Assembly: GCA_035222895.1 (NCBI GenBank)
Contig: JAVYIG010000411.1
Location: forward strand, 306,001-370,000
Length of the DNA stretch: 64,000 nt
Source: Strongylocentrotus droebachiensis
Lineage: Eukaryota > Echinodermata > Echinoidea > Camarodonta > Strongylocentrotidae
Reading direction: 5' to 3'
A program made the position numbers and the translations under genes. Below, one piece after another: positions 22,113 to 34,458 of the stretch (positions are counted from its first letter, which is position 1; each line of letters opens with the position of its first letter). Below the pieces are notes generated by a model, which saw only the letters and a list, made by a program, of their open reading frames with translations, made no database searches and was not told where the DNA came from.

Positions 22113-25066
22113 ATGGCGGTATTCAGGAAGGCATTATTTCTGGTCTTAGCCTTCATTACTTCGATGATAATACACTGTGATGCTGGTAAGTTCATACTTA
22201 ACTACTTTTTCTTTTACGGCAGAATTTTGAGAGAAAAATTGTAAATGTACATGTATATATAATATATAAACAAATATTTCTGCAATGTTGGCATACATTT
22301 CAGTCCCTTCTGCGTTTTAAAAACTTTGTTTAATTTCTCAAGTAGGCATATAGGTTTGGCATTAATGACGCAAAGTAAATACGTAATGTCAATAAAAAAA
22401 AGAATAATAATTTTAGGAATGGAGTCCGAATAAGTTTAATGACTCTCATAATATAGCGATAACTCTAAAAGGTCGAGTACATGCATGAACATGTTTTTCA
22501 ATATCAAACCTTTGATCAACATAATAATAGTGGGAAAGCTACACAAATAATGACGACGATATTTTTAAGAGCAATCTTCAGCAAGTATCTGAAAATTGGA
22601 TGTTGCGTCGTTCTTCTACACAACATCTTGAACAATTGTTATTAACATGCATATCCTCCTGTAATTATCAATGAACATAGAAGTCAAGTTTATAATGACT
22701 GAGTAAAATATATGATAATATGATTGATTAGAAGGACCGTACACGTTTTTTTTTTTAGAGTACGTACATGGCAATCAATGTGACTAGCTTGCCCAGTTCT
22801 ATTTATTTTCTCAAATAAGAACAAATGGGGGCGCCAATCCAAATTCCCTACATTCTCGATTGAATCACTTTAAATAATGTTGCTCTCACAAGTCATTAGA
22901 TCATTGTATCACAGATCATGGCGGGGGGGGGGGCGATGAATGAAGAAATTATAAACTGATTGGAGCTCTATAATGACCAAGCTCGCGCGTTTTCTCGGGA
23001 ATTCAGACCTATATAGAATGTCTTCTATTTTCTTGAAATACGGTAGGATGCTTTCAATAGACTTGAATGTGAAAGACCTTTTGTATTCCCTCAAGTTGTA
23101 GGGCCCTTTAATAATGACAAGCAAGTAGCTGGCTTTGCATCATTAATACCCTATTTGAGTTTTTGGTCTGTCTGACCCCCCCCCCCCCCCCCCCCCCCTC
23201 TCTCTCTCTCTCTCCATTTCCCTCCCCTTCTAAATTATTATCTCTCCTTTTATTTCCCTCTCCCAGATCAAGATTGCCAACTCCCGGAAGGCACTCCATC
23301 AGTATGGCTCGGTAAATATCACTTGAATCATCAATTTTGCAAGTGCTTTATTTCGCTTTGTTATTTTACTTTCCATGTTCATTTCTCAACAGGTCAATAT
23401 TAGGGCAGGGAATAGGCAGCGAATTTGAATGAAACTAAGCTAAACAATATCACAGAAACCACAACTTGAATAATAAACATGTTGTTTATAATTATAGCTG
23501 CCACTTTAGAATACAGCGGATGGAGTTATACACATAATTATACATGATTAATTTGTGCTTTATTTTGAATAGATCTTTTGGTGGCTGAGTCATTGGAAAA
23601 CAAACCAAAACAAAATTGATTAAACAGAAAAGAAAACAAACCAAAACAAAAAATAATAGATAAACGAAATTAGATCTAGTATAGTTTCTATACTTGTGTA
23701 TTTCTACTTTTTGTTTCATTTTTTCATCTGAATTATCCCAGGTGATGAGGATGATGTCACGTACTGCGAAGCCGATCCATCGCAGTGCTCCAATTTCGGT
23801 CTTGTCTTTGTCTGTGAAGACCCTTCCGGTGGTTCTCTTGAGCCATGTATTAACGGCACCAAAGTCCTCTGCTCCTCTCCAGATGCCATCCCTCTTGCTG
23901 ACCCAACACCTTCGTCTGAACTCCGTGTCGTTATCCATAATATCTGGGAGCTTCGATACCTCTACTATCAGAACGGACAAAGAGAACGAACCTGTCGTAT
24001 TCTCCATGAGCTCTTGCGTCTCCGTCAAGACATCGATGTGATTGTGTTTAACGAGGCCTTCATGGGAGGATGCTTCTCCCAGTTCAATTCATCCGTTGAG
24101 ATGAGCACTCTTACCATTCGAGATATCCTGGTACAGCATGGTTTCATATACCACTCTAAGACGGTTGGGGAGGAGCGGGAACTTCCCAAGTTTGAGAATG
24201 GCGGTGTCTTCATTGCTTCTAGGTGGCCAATAATCGCCGAAGATGAGACGATCTACACGGACGCGATCAAGACCACCGCAGACGCATTATCAGCCAAAGG
24301 TGCAAAGTATGCTCGGGTTCTGAAGTCGGTGGATGGATCGAGCCGATATTATAACATCTTTGGAACACACCTACAGGCATCCAAAGGGGTTAATGCTGAT
24401 AGGGTTCGGGTAAGTCAGGCCACGGAAATGCACGATTTGGTCGTGAATCTCACACTCTCATCAGATGAGTCTGTCATCTACGCAGGAGACCTTAACGCAA
24501 ACTACTATGACAAGGAACCACGGTCCAACACTGCCAACATCTTAGAGGCCCTTCATGCCGTGGTCCCACCGATCATAGGTGAGCTCAATTACACCACGGA
24601 TGGGTTACTCAACGATGCTAGAGACGGCAACAGTGCATCTTACAAGGATTACGTAATCTACCATGATGACTACCTCCATCCGATAACAGCTTCTCAAGAA
24701 ATATTACGCCCTAGGGCACCAGAGTTCTTCGAAGTCTGCATGGAGGCCATCTCACCCTTCCCTACCTATCCAGACTCTAACCGATGTCGAAAGAGACAAA
24801 ACATCACCGATCTTGCAGATCACTTTGCAGTCATCGGTGTCTACAAGTTTGATAACAAACTGATAACGACCGAGTCAAGTGGGCTTGAGACGACAAACCC
24901 CGACACCCTTGAGCCTACAGAATCTGATGAAACGACGGAGTCAGACCTATCTCCTTCTGCCATGACTACAGAGTCAGGTGCCACTAGTCAGACTCGTCTT
25001 CTTTGCATGACTACTTTCTTGTTTTCGATACTGTCAGGCATTATTTTGAAGGAAAATCTCTGTTGA
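22113..25066 (+). CDS. Sphingomyelinase C-like EEP phosphodiesterase, gene 1
   Basis: Predicted to hydrolyse sphingomyelin to ceramide and phosphocholine outside the cell. Exons: 22113-22185, 23267-23311, 23742-25066; GT/AG, both introns phase 1; 480 aa. Residues 1-24 form a signal peptide (MAVFRKALFLVLAFITSMII). Residues about 25-95 hold the six-cysteine module. The EEP domain has Asn106 (IHNIWEL), Glu144 (VFNEAF), His249 (GTHLQA), Asp289/Asn291 (YAGDLNA), Asp342 and Asp399-His400 (TDLADHF), the full catalytic and metal set of the neutral sphingomyelinase family. A Thr/Ser/Glu-rich stalk of about 45 residues (longest in the cluster) precedes a hydrophobic tail ending in polar KENLC, so GPI versus transmembrane anchoring is less clear here. 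The start is the only ATG that gives a signal peptide spliced in frame. Confidence 0.9.
23177..23219. repeat. C22 tract plus (TC)n before exon 2 of gene 1
   Basis: Uninterrupted C run followed by TC repeats, 48 bp upstream of the 3' splice site at 23266. It extends the polypyrimidine region. Confidence 0.85.
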
Positions 25067-25294
25067 TATTATATTGACTTGAGAAAATGAAGGTTGTTCA
25101 TCACATTCCAATGAACCGTTAGTCAAATATAATGTGCTAAATCATTCGATATACGACAACTAATTATTGTTCAATCATTAACTTTATACATTTTCTTAAA
25201 AACGATATTAATATGTTTTATTCCTGTTATGAAAGAATGGATGTAATCTTGCTGTCAAAAAACTTCATATGAATTAGAATGAAACTTATGTGCA

Positions 25295-25300
25295 AATAAA
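25295..25300 (+). other. Candidate poly(A) signal of gene 1
   Basis: AATAAA 229 nt after the stop codon, the first canonical signal on that strand downstream of gene 1 that I noticed. Confidence 0.45.
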
Positions 25301-25504
25301 GGAACTGTTCATTCCATGTGATTCGATACGTATTCTTATCATGTTATTATTGTCACTGATTTCTTGAACTGTTCGGTCCCTCATGGTGAAATCACGAGAA
25401 AGAATAAACTTCATAAAACGATTGTGAAAATAATGGATTGTTGAGATAGGCGTAACAAGTCCGATGTGGAATCTCAATGGGGTGTATAAAGAATGGAGGG
25501 TACA

Positions 25505-25505
25505 G

Positions 25506-25541
<36 letters not shown>

Positions 25542-25553
25542 GAGAGAGAGAGA
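25505..25553. repeat. (GA)n microsatellite
   Basis: Nearly pure GA run with a single C interruption. Confidence 0.9.
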
Positions 25554-26693
25554 TTTGAAAGTACACGAACGTAGACTTTTTCATGACACCAACAAGCTTC
25601 TAATTGTACTTGTCATCATCGTCACCCCGATCATCATAATAATCTTAATCATCTTAATTATCATCATGAGACAACTGCAACCACCTTGCATCGCCACACT
25701 TGTTTTTCTTCATAATTGGATGTTCAACAAATAAAATATCAGTTAAAGTGCGGGTTCATAGAAAATCACAAATGTGGCAAATAGCATATTACTAGAAACT
25801 GGTAAGCTAACAGATGGCCATCGTGCAAGTTTTAGGTAAACTACATATCGGGTGATTTATAAAAATACAAATAAAACAACCTCCATAGCATCTGGGATAT
25901 GCGGGAGATTCGCCGGAAAAATAACGATATCTCAGCAGCGACCGGAGAGCTTTTCAGGTGCTATGTCGGGGCTGTATCTAAGCGTTTTGTAATTGTTAAT
26001 AATCATTACTTCGAATGTTTCCAAGCATTGGCTTTTGATAACCTTGGCCAATCAAAGTGTCACATTTGCAAAAATGACATTAAAGTTAGTTTTTTAAATC
26101 ATTGAACCTTCTCTTCAAGTTAAATAATGTTGTGGCGTCATCGGCCCCTATTCCATGACATCTTCCAACAGATGACATCTCACATCACAGCTTGGTTCTT
26201 GCCCAGAGTGAGCCATACTCGACGTTCGGTAAATGTGATTGAAACTGTTTATAACCTACCATAATATAGATCTGAGCTTTGGTCATGATCATCTATTCTT
26301 TGCATCTTGTGCCATTTTGGCGCTAAATACTAGTCATAGGTCAATGTGTTAATATAATTTTTGCAAAAAGAAGCCTTTTCGTGTTAATACCAATGTTTTG
26401 GAAGAAGCAAAACCAAAACGCCCCGTTATTCCCCGAGAATACAACAAGACGTTTAATTAGTTTTAATTGCTGCTGTCATGATTGTGCACTAAACTGTAAT
26501 TTAGTTATCTCATTAAAATCTTGGTCGAGGTAATCCAGTTGATTACATTACAGAACAAGGTTGCACTGTGCTATTACAGTCAAAATGTTTACCAATAAAG
26601 TGGGCATTTGTTCATGATAACAAGATTTAGAGATCAGCTTTAATAGGAAGTATTTCAGGATTCTAACAGTAGTCACTGGACACAATTTTCAAG

Positions 26694-29452
26694 ATGGGCA
26701 TTCTTCACCAGTCTCAGAGTTTGGTGTCATGGAGTATTCTATTCTTTGCAGCTTGTTCCATCGTGCAGGGTAAGCTAACTTTCTTATATGATGTATGCGA
26801 AAGTACAAATTAACGTATAGAATGTACAATAATTTGTAAAAGAGGAATCGGCAATGCTGCACAGAAACTAAGCAAAAGTAAAGAGCCCTTTACCCGTTTC
26901 CCCTCAATTGATGAATAGCCAATATTTACATTTTCGTGCTAGATCTGAGATTTGTATGTGGAGCTCACTATGGTAATACCATTATGTACAATTATTCAAT
27001 CGTTTTTATGAAGGGTGGAAAATAAGAGTCATAGATTAAAACAAATAAAAGAGAGATGGGCTGGGATGGACAGAGAAATATGAAAATAGAGAACATTTTA
27101 TAGAGATCATAGTTTGGTAGCTTTTAACGATCGAAATATTCTCCGATATTTTCCAAACAAAGTCCACCAAAGACAGGATCATTACTTAAATTTTCTTCAA
27201 TATCCCTTTTTATATATATTTTGTACAGGTCAGAATTGCGATGTAGATGAGAGGCAGCCAACCGTCTGGCTTGGTGAGTAGTTTTGAATAATTTCCTGGC
27301 CGAGATATCGACAAACTCCACATTTAAAGAGAAGGTTGAGTTCTGGGGAGAGGTGAAAATAATTTGTGAGCGTTATCATCGTTGTTATGCAAGTGTGGAA
27401 GAACATCATAGAAAAAATGTTCCCTGAAAAGCATGGCTCTTCAAATGCCTTCATATTCTAAATATTACAAGTAGCAGCTTAAAAATTAAGCCCGATTATT
27501 ATGCCATATGTTTGTATAGTCCCATATACATTTTTCTATGTACAGTGCTTGTTACTTTTCTAAGACTAGGCCAAGTTTCTTATCATTTTGATGGCTTCCA
27601 GAACCTTGCAGTACACACCAATGCTACATGGTCAACTTCTTGATTGATCCCATACCGTTTCTATCACAATGCAATCGTATGCCCAGAACTCAACTTTATC
27701 TTTAAGCTTAAGTAAATAGTTAAGTTGATCATTTTATCTCGTGTAGAAAGATTGTATTTAAAGTAGGCCAAGATAGAGAATTAAAGCTCATTTTCATCAA
27801 GACTAGATTTACGAAAACCCGGAAGAAAAATCAGATTTGTTTGTGTGTGCTCAAGCAATCTTATCTATTTAGATTCCTGTTATCAGTATTACTTTAAGCA
27901 GTATATGGAAACAAAACAAAATAATATGGTATATTCTTTAACCGAGGGAGTGATTATTGTTTGAGCAGTACATGTAATAGTTCTGCTGTTGTAATGTATT
28001 CACCGATTACGGGAAGATAATAGCGGAACAATGACTGAAGGCACATACTGTCATTTGCACATTATGGCCGTCACGTCTGTCAAGAACATTCGTATGGACA
28101 AAACGTAAAATAATTTTCATAACAAATATTGATGACGATAAGAAAGCGTCAAAAGCCTTAAACTTCAGTAATGCATTAAAAAAAGTAGAATAAGAATTAT
28201 GGAAAATAATGTTTTTGTGGTTGTTTCATTAACAGGTGATGAGAATGATGCGAATTTCTGTCAAGGCAGCGCCGAGCAGTGTGCTCACTTCGGTCTTGAT
28301 TTCGTCTGTGAGGATCCGAATGGAGGATCACTTGGACCTTGTGTCAATGGCACCAAGGTGAAGTGCGCGTCACCACCTGCTGTCCCTCTAGATGATCCCA
28401 CTCCTGCCACCACTATAAGAGTTCTTGTCTATAACGTCTTTGAGCTACGCTATCTATACTGGCAGAGTGGTCAACGAGAACGTACCTGCCGTATTCCACA
28501 TGAAGTGTTCAGTATGCATCCAGATATTGACGTCATCGTGTTCAATGAAGTCTTCATGGGGGGTTGCTTTGCTCCTTTCAACAATACCATCGAAACAAGC
28601 ACCCTTACCATACGTGACATCATGGACCAATATGAATTTATCTATTACACAGAAACCGTTGGCATTGGAGAACCTTTCCCAAAAGTTGAGAATGGTGGAG
28701 CATTCATTGCTTCTAGGTGGCCAATCGTTAAGACTGATTCTCGGGTTTTCAATGTAACGGAGCCATACTCGTATATGGCTAAAGGAGTTGTGTACACTAT
28801 GGTTAACAAAACTGTAGATGGACAGAGCGTAATGTATCATGTCTTTGGGACCCATATGCAAGCTTTCCGAACCCCAAATGCAGACTATGTGCGTGTTGCT
28901 CAGGCAACAATCATTCACGACTTCATGCTGGAGCAGGACATCGGTGATGACGAGCCCGTCATATATGGTGGTGACCTCAATGCCAGACTGAACACGACCA
29001 ACGGTGATGCCGTCGTTGACGCTCTAGACGCCACACTTCCAAGAATCATCGGTGAACTAAACGTCACCTACGATCACGAGAACAATGACGTGTTTGACGA
29101 CAATAACGATACAAACTGGTGGTTGGATTATGCCTTGTTTAGTCGATCTCACATTCAACCTGAAGCTGCTACAATACAGATCGTAAGACCTCGTATGTCT
29201 ACACCCTTAGAGATTTGCTCCACAGCAATATCACCTTTTCCAAGCTACCCCAAATCTGATCTATGCGTCGAAAGAAAGAACATCACAGACCTGTCTGATC
29301 ATTATGCAGTTCTAGGGACTTTCCATTACAAAATGGATTCCCTTAACCCCACAGAATATCAGACAACGACTGATTCCGGGGTTGGGTGCCTTAATTTAAA
29401 TCAAATGATCGCATCACTCAGCATATTCGTATGTTTTATTCTGAGATTCTAA
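26694..29452 (+). CDS. Sphingomyelinase C-like EEP phosphodiesterase, gene 2
   Basis: Exons: 26694-26769, 27229-27273, 28236-29452; GT/AG, phase-1 introns; 445 aa. Signal peptide about 1-25 (VSWSILFFAACSIVQG). Six cysteines lie at residues about 30-84. The EEP domain has Asn107 (VYNVFEL), Glu145 (VFNEVF), His247 (GTHMQA), Asp287/Asn289 (YGGDLNA), Asp338 (WWLDYA) and Asp395-His396 (LSDHYAV). The C-terminus has TTTDSG followed by a hydrophobic tail ending ILRF, a plausible GPI signal with the anchor site near the Ser-Gly. Several N-x-S/T glycosylation sequons. Its sequence is closest to genes 5 and 6, not to its neighbours 1 and 3. An in-frame ATG at 28199 inside intron 2 would skip the signal peptide and is not supported. 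Confidence 0.9.
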
Positions 29453-31300
29453 CTCGCTTGATGAATCACTTTCTAATGGTACATTAACAAATAATTCAGA
29501 TCGTAGATTCTATAATCTGATGCCTGATTTTTAGAATAGTAAACAAAAACTCTTATCCAAAGTATCACATCAGTTGATATACAGGTATGCCACATCTGAA
29601 CTTAATCTCAACTCACATTTACCTGTTTACGATTCTGCCAAACTATTTTACATAATATGGTACACAATTGTAAACTATATTCATCTTCTACTTGACCATA
29701 AATTAATCTTCATGGTTTCAGATAATTAAGTAGTTGGTGTTTAAGATATAATCATACAAATAAAAAAACACGATAATTAAATAAAATGGGTAATTTCAAT
29801 CTATAAATACATTCGTTCTAATAAGAGAAGCAAAGAATAAATTTTGATCCAATACGGTTTTCAAAATTACCATGTGTTTAATTTCTTTTTTGAACTACAA
29901 TTTGTGTCGGTATCGGAGTAGAGAACCTGATTGCGTTCTTGAGGATCTGTGCGCGATGAGGCAACATAAGAGAGAGGGAGAGAAAGGGAGCAGATACAGA
30001 TAAAGAGAAACAGTAAAACAAAATGTCATTATATCACAATCTATATAGATGCAAAGGCAGCATTTTGTATATGAACGTTCACTTTGCTACAATATACATC
30101 GGTATATTGTTGGTGAAACGTAGACGCTTGCCTTCAATTGAGTAACCACAATGTCTCGTAGAACGCTATAATCTAAAGTCACCTTTCTCTGCTTCTTTTT
30201 CATTCAAGTTCTATTTACGTCAAGAAAATATAGAGACACTTCGTTATGCACTGTGATATCAAATAAATAGTTTGAACTCTTAAAAGATTTGAAAGTTCGT
30301 CAAATTGGATCGGTCTGTATTAGCTGTAAATAAGTTTTGATAACGCTTAATCAGTCACAGGAGGTTATCTCTCCTTAATTCACTTCATATCAAACTGGTG
30401 AGATATCAAACCAATTTGCTAACTAAGAACGTACGCAAATAATCTCTGTCAATACACTTGAAGGAGAAACACAACCATTTTCGAAAAATCGAGAATATAA
30501 GGACATACTTGATACAATTACGAATGTGTCTAATTAAGTATTGTAAATTGTATCAGGTAGAGGGTAAAAGTCCAATCCTACTGGGATAAGTTCTGATATT
30601 ATATATGCTAACATATCATCTCTAACATACACATACCGGTGTTGATATATAGAGGGGGTTGTCATGGATGCTGGATCGTGCTCCTTCAAAAGAGGATTCT
30701 TCTTTTCTTTTAATCTTGTCGTCAAATTTTGTTTAATATTCCCGCGCTCCCATCAAAAAATATCGTCGTGACGTGTTTGCATGCAAACACAACCATCCTT
30801 CTCAAATGAAAAAAGTAGACAATCAGTTGCTTGGCTTGACTATTATGTAGTTGTAAAGGTACGAAATATTTATCAAAATTAAGATAATTTAACTAGAGTT
30901 TTTTTTTCTTAAAATAACTCCCTCTGACGATGTCCATTCTTGTGTTCTCTGATGTCACGAAATCATTTTAATTTTCTCTTTAACAGAAAAGAGCATCACA
31001 AGAAGTGCAAAGGGAGTATCTCCCGATAATGAAACACAATTTAACCAACCAAACAAACAATATTATATTACGACTATCTATAGAACTTGTTAACTGAACT
31101 TTGCTCCGATTGCTTCTGTAGTGCTGAGTTGTTACAAGATTATTATCAGTTCTCTGGCGCATCTATTTTTATCAGCGCTTCTCAGACCAATTTGATATTA
31201 ACTGTTCAAGTTGTGATTCCGTTCTAGATTTCTACTCATTGGTGTTGGCTAGTGCTTGTTTTTATGTTTTGTTCGTCATTGATATCATCAGATCTTAGAC
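29453..31300. other. Intergenic, genes 2-3
   Basis: No gene seen. AATAAA at 29759-29764 is a candidate poly(A) signal of gene 2. From about 30500 rightwards the sequence belongs to the duplicated unit that is repeated upstream of gene 4. Confidence 0.6.
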
Positions 31301-34099
31301 ATGCATTTACTATCATTCTACTTCGTAGCTACGGTATCAGTCCTTGCCGCCCGGGTCAAAGGTGACTATTTACTTAAACAAAATCTTTATTTTTTATTTT
31401 TTATCGTACAGTCATTTTAAAGAGGAGAATTATGTTTTTCGATTTTTCTCACTAGCGTGAGATAAAGTGTTGTATTACTACACTGTTCGTCATTACGTTT
31501 GTCTCTTTACAATCGTAAATTGCATGTGAATGAACATAATATAAATACCACATTGCAAAGCAGTAAGTATCTTTTACCCGGGATTTTACCAGGCATTGCT
31601 TATTGATAACTGTAGCTGTTGGAAACAAATATCGGTAGATACATCAGGAACTAACGGTTGTAAAACAAAGTATACTACTATACACGAACATCTGAAGCCA
31701 CATATTCTTTATGTGGAGGTGTCGTGGATACAGTCGTTCTTTCACTTGACTCTCACTAAATAGGTTGAGAGTTCGTATCCCTCCCCAGCATATTGTCCTT
31801 TGTCCACATTTGCCTCGCTCCACCAAGGTGTAAATGGGTACCTGTCAATCACCGGGGTCATAATAATTGTAGGGCACGCAGGATGAGCAGAATCGATACT
31901 AATGTAGCTACCCTGTATGGGTACATAAGACACAATTATTTATCATTTTTCCTTCTTTTTTTCTACATTAAATTCTTATTATTAATCCTCTTCCTCCACC
32001 GCCTTCTCCTTCTACGTCGAAATAAGTGATTAACACGACATCACTATTGTAAACACACTTATTAAAGAATTATTGCTCATGTTGCTATAATGTGTACAAT
32101 GTCTTACCCTACGCCATTAAGTGTGTTCTACTTTTATACATTTCTTTTAATTGACACTATTGTTTACTTTTCAGGATCATGTGATGTAGAGGAGGGGACA
32201 CCAACTGTGTGGTTGGGTAAGTCTTGCAACAAATGTAATAATATGCTTATGAGCCTTGGATAATATTATTGATACAAGTATTGATTGTTTTTTATGTTGT
32301 TTGACGAAAAAGTTATCTGTTTCCAAGCTAACATTATAAAAATAAACGAACAAAATGTAGAGAATAACAACAGACTGAGAGATGATCATTAATAACTTAT
32401 CTGTATGTTATTAACAACTTGTACAAATGTACAAATACAGTCATGTACAAACGTTGGAAATTAAACAAAAACAGTAAATCAGTCTTTCATTATTTTACTA
32501 GAAGTATTATGATATAAAATGTTATGTTATGAAGCAGCCTATACCTAGAGGATCCACCCCTTATAAGCCCTGGTGAAAAGCCACCGAGTTTTCAGGAATA
32601 TGACTTTGTCTTAATTTTTTATTTCCTGGTTTACTACACGCATCATATTTGATAAACTACACTATAAATAAGAAGTAATTTTCGATATCTTTCTTTTTGC
32701 CTAGCAATCCCTTCACACCTCGGTCAAAAATCTCAACCGACTTTAGCTTGACCATTCACAGTAAAATAGTTTGTTCCATTGTCAGACTGGTCTCATATAG
32801 TTATGACTGAGGTATCACTCCCTATCGTTACCTTTTCTTCTATTTGTTGTTGATACAGGTGATGAACAAGATATCAACGCATGCCAAGCAAATGAGACGT
32901 CTTGTGCCCTCTTTGGTCTAGACTTCATATGTGAGGATCCCAACGGTGGTGACTTCGAACCATGCACAGAAGGAACCAAAGTCTTGTGCGCCTCTCCACT
33001 ACCCATCCCTCTTGCTGCTCCCACCCCAGTCTCAACATTCCGTGTCATAGCACACAATGTCTGGGAGCTGCGATATCTCGTTTACCAGAATGGACAACGA
33101 GAACGAACCTGTCGCATCCCTCGTGAGGTCATCCGATTGCATCCTGACGTTGATGTGATCGTCTTCAACGAGGCCTTCATGGGAGGATGTTTCTCAGAGT
33201 TCAATTCCAGCATTGGAGGCAGCATACTCACATTTCGAGACATTCTGACACAATATGGTTTCATCTACTATACCGATACGGTCGGTGACCCACCGCAGCT
33301 ACCCAAACTGGAAAATGGCGGTGTCTTTATAGCCTCTCGATGGCCTATCATCGAGCAAGACAACTACATCTACAATGACTCTGTCGTGGCAACGGCCGAC
33401 GCACTATCGGGGAAAGGTGCCGTTTATGCTAAGGTTGAGAAATCTGTTGGCGGTAATAGCATGACTTATCACATTCTAGGAACACACCTTCAAGCGACGT
33501 CGCGCCCTACAGCCGATGGCGTCCGTGTGAACCAGGCAACAGAAATGCGTGATTTTATGTTAAGGCAGAATATCCCCGACGAAGAGCCAGTCATCTACGC
33601 AGGAGATCTTAATGCCCGAAACGGAACGCAGCACGGCGATGACGTCATACAGGCTCTCGATGCAAACATTCCAGACTTCATCGGAGAACGAGTTTACACC
33701 TATGACGGACCTGAAAATGATCTTCTTATCTCAAACAGCACGTCTTGGATCGACTATGTCGTATTCAGCCGAACCCACCTCCAACCACAAAGCGCTACCC
33801 TTGAAGTGGTTCGACCAAGATCACAACAACCATTTGATGTCTGCATGTTGTCATTGGCAGTAGTCCCAACTTATGCCGACTCTGAGAGGTGTTTTGCCAA
33901 TAGGACTGTTACAGATCTAGCAGATCACTATGCTGTTCTGGGCGTCTTCGAGTTCGGCAGCATGACGTCATCGCCTCCGTTAATGACCTCACGACCTGAA
34001 GACATGACAACTACCGATTCCGGCTCTAATTTGTTAAGATCCAATAAGTTTCTCTCTATGATATTTCTGATGTGGTATGTCCTTGCATTTATCCAATGA
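31301..34099 (+). CDS. Sphingomyelinase C-like EEP phosphodiesterase, gene 3
   Basis: Exons: 31301-31361, 32175-32216, 32859-34099; GT/AG, phase-1 introns; 447 aa. Signal peptide about 1-20 (MHLLSFYFVATVSVLAARVK). The micro-exon encodes the TPTVWLG segment and the first of six cysteines. The EEP domain has Asn101 (AHNVWEL), Glu139, His244 (GTHLQA), Asp284/Asn286, Asp333 (WIDYVVF) and Asp390-His391 (LADHYAV). The tail TTDSGSNLLRSNKFLSMIF with a hydrophobic end is a good GPI signal candidate. Tandem sister of gene 4; coding differences between the two are concentrated around residues 185-265, while introns and the C-terminal quarter are almost unchanged. The AATAAA is only 9 nt past the stop. 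Confidence 0.9.
31690..31945 (+). mobile_element. tRNA-derived SINE in intron 1 of gene 3
   Basis: Box-B-like gagttcgtatccc near 31769 with an upstream A-box-like gtgtcgtggatacagtcg; the body has ccaccaaggtgtaaatgggt and ctgtcaatcaccggggt. The same SINE is at the same place in gene 4, so it predates the duplication. Confidence 0.7.
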
Positions 34100-34107
34100 G
34101 AAAATTC

Positions 34108-34113
34108 AATAAA
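34108..34113 (+). other. Poly(A) signal of gene 3
   Basis: AATAAA starts 9 nt after the stop codon. The same arrangement occurs in gene 4 (44740-44745), implying a very short 3' UTR. Confidence 0.6.
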
Positions 34114-34353
34114 TGAACTCTAGACGTTATACGATTATCGTTTTTAGTTGTTGTTAGGCTTTTTGTTTAACTTGAATAACTGCATGTTTAGGACTTCACT
34201 GGAATGTGTCAGAAGTGATGAAATCATCAAAATTAAAACGGTTAACGAATTAAGTGTCGTAATCCAAGTAAAATACAATTTGTTAAACGAGACTTAATCA
34301 GAGGGTTGCCAAGATTCTATGTGACTACGATCACAGTCAACCACAAGTACATT

Positions 34354-34458
34354 AATTCGTCCTTGTTTTCACGAAGTGACGGTAGTGAGGAAAATCGTAA
34401 CGCAAAGTGAATGCAATTTTTTTTCACTACCGTCACTCCGTGAAAACAGCGACGAATT
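34354..34458. mobile_element. 105-bp palindromic foldback MITE, copy 2
   Basis: Same arms as 1872-1976 (gttttcacgaagtgacggta and complement). The paralogous site downstream of gene 4 (near 44996, acactaatccggcg) lacks it. This shows insertion after duplication (or precise excision). The target duplication is short and AT-rich and could not be resolved exactly. Confidence 0.85.

Larger units (their letters stand above)
25067..26693. other. Intergenic, genes 1-2
   Basis: No gene seen. Contains a candidate poly(A) signal for gene 1, a GA microsatellite and an ATC-rich patch (25613-25665). Confidence 0.6.

Noticed and set aside
28454..28918. Antisense open frame over exon 3 of gene 2 (similar ones over genes 5 and 6)
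   Set aside because: Recurs in paralogues only because the sense coding sequence is conserved; no own start context or known domain.
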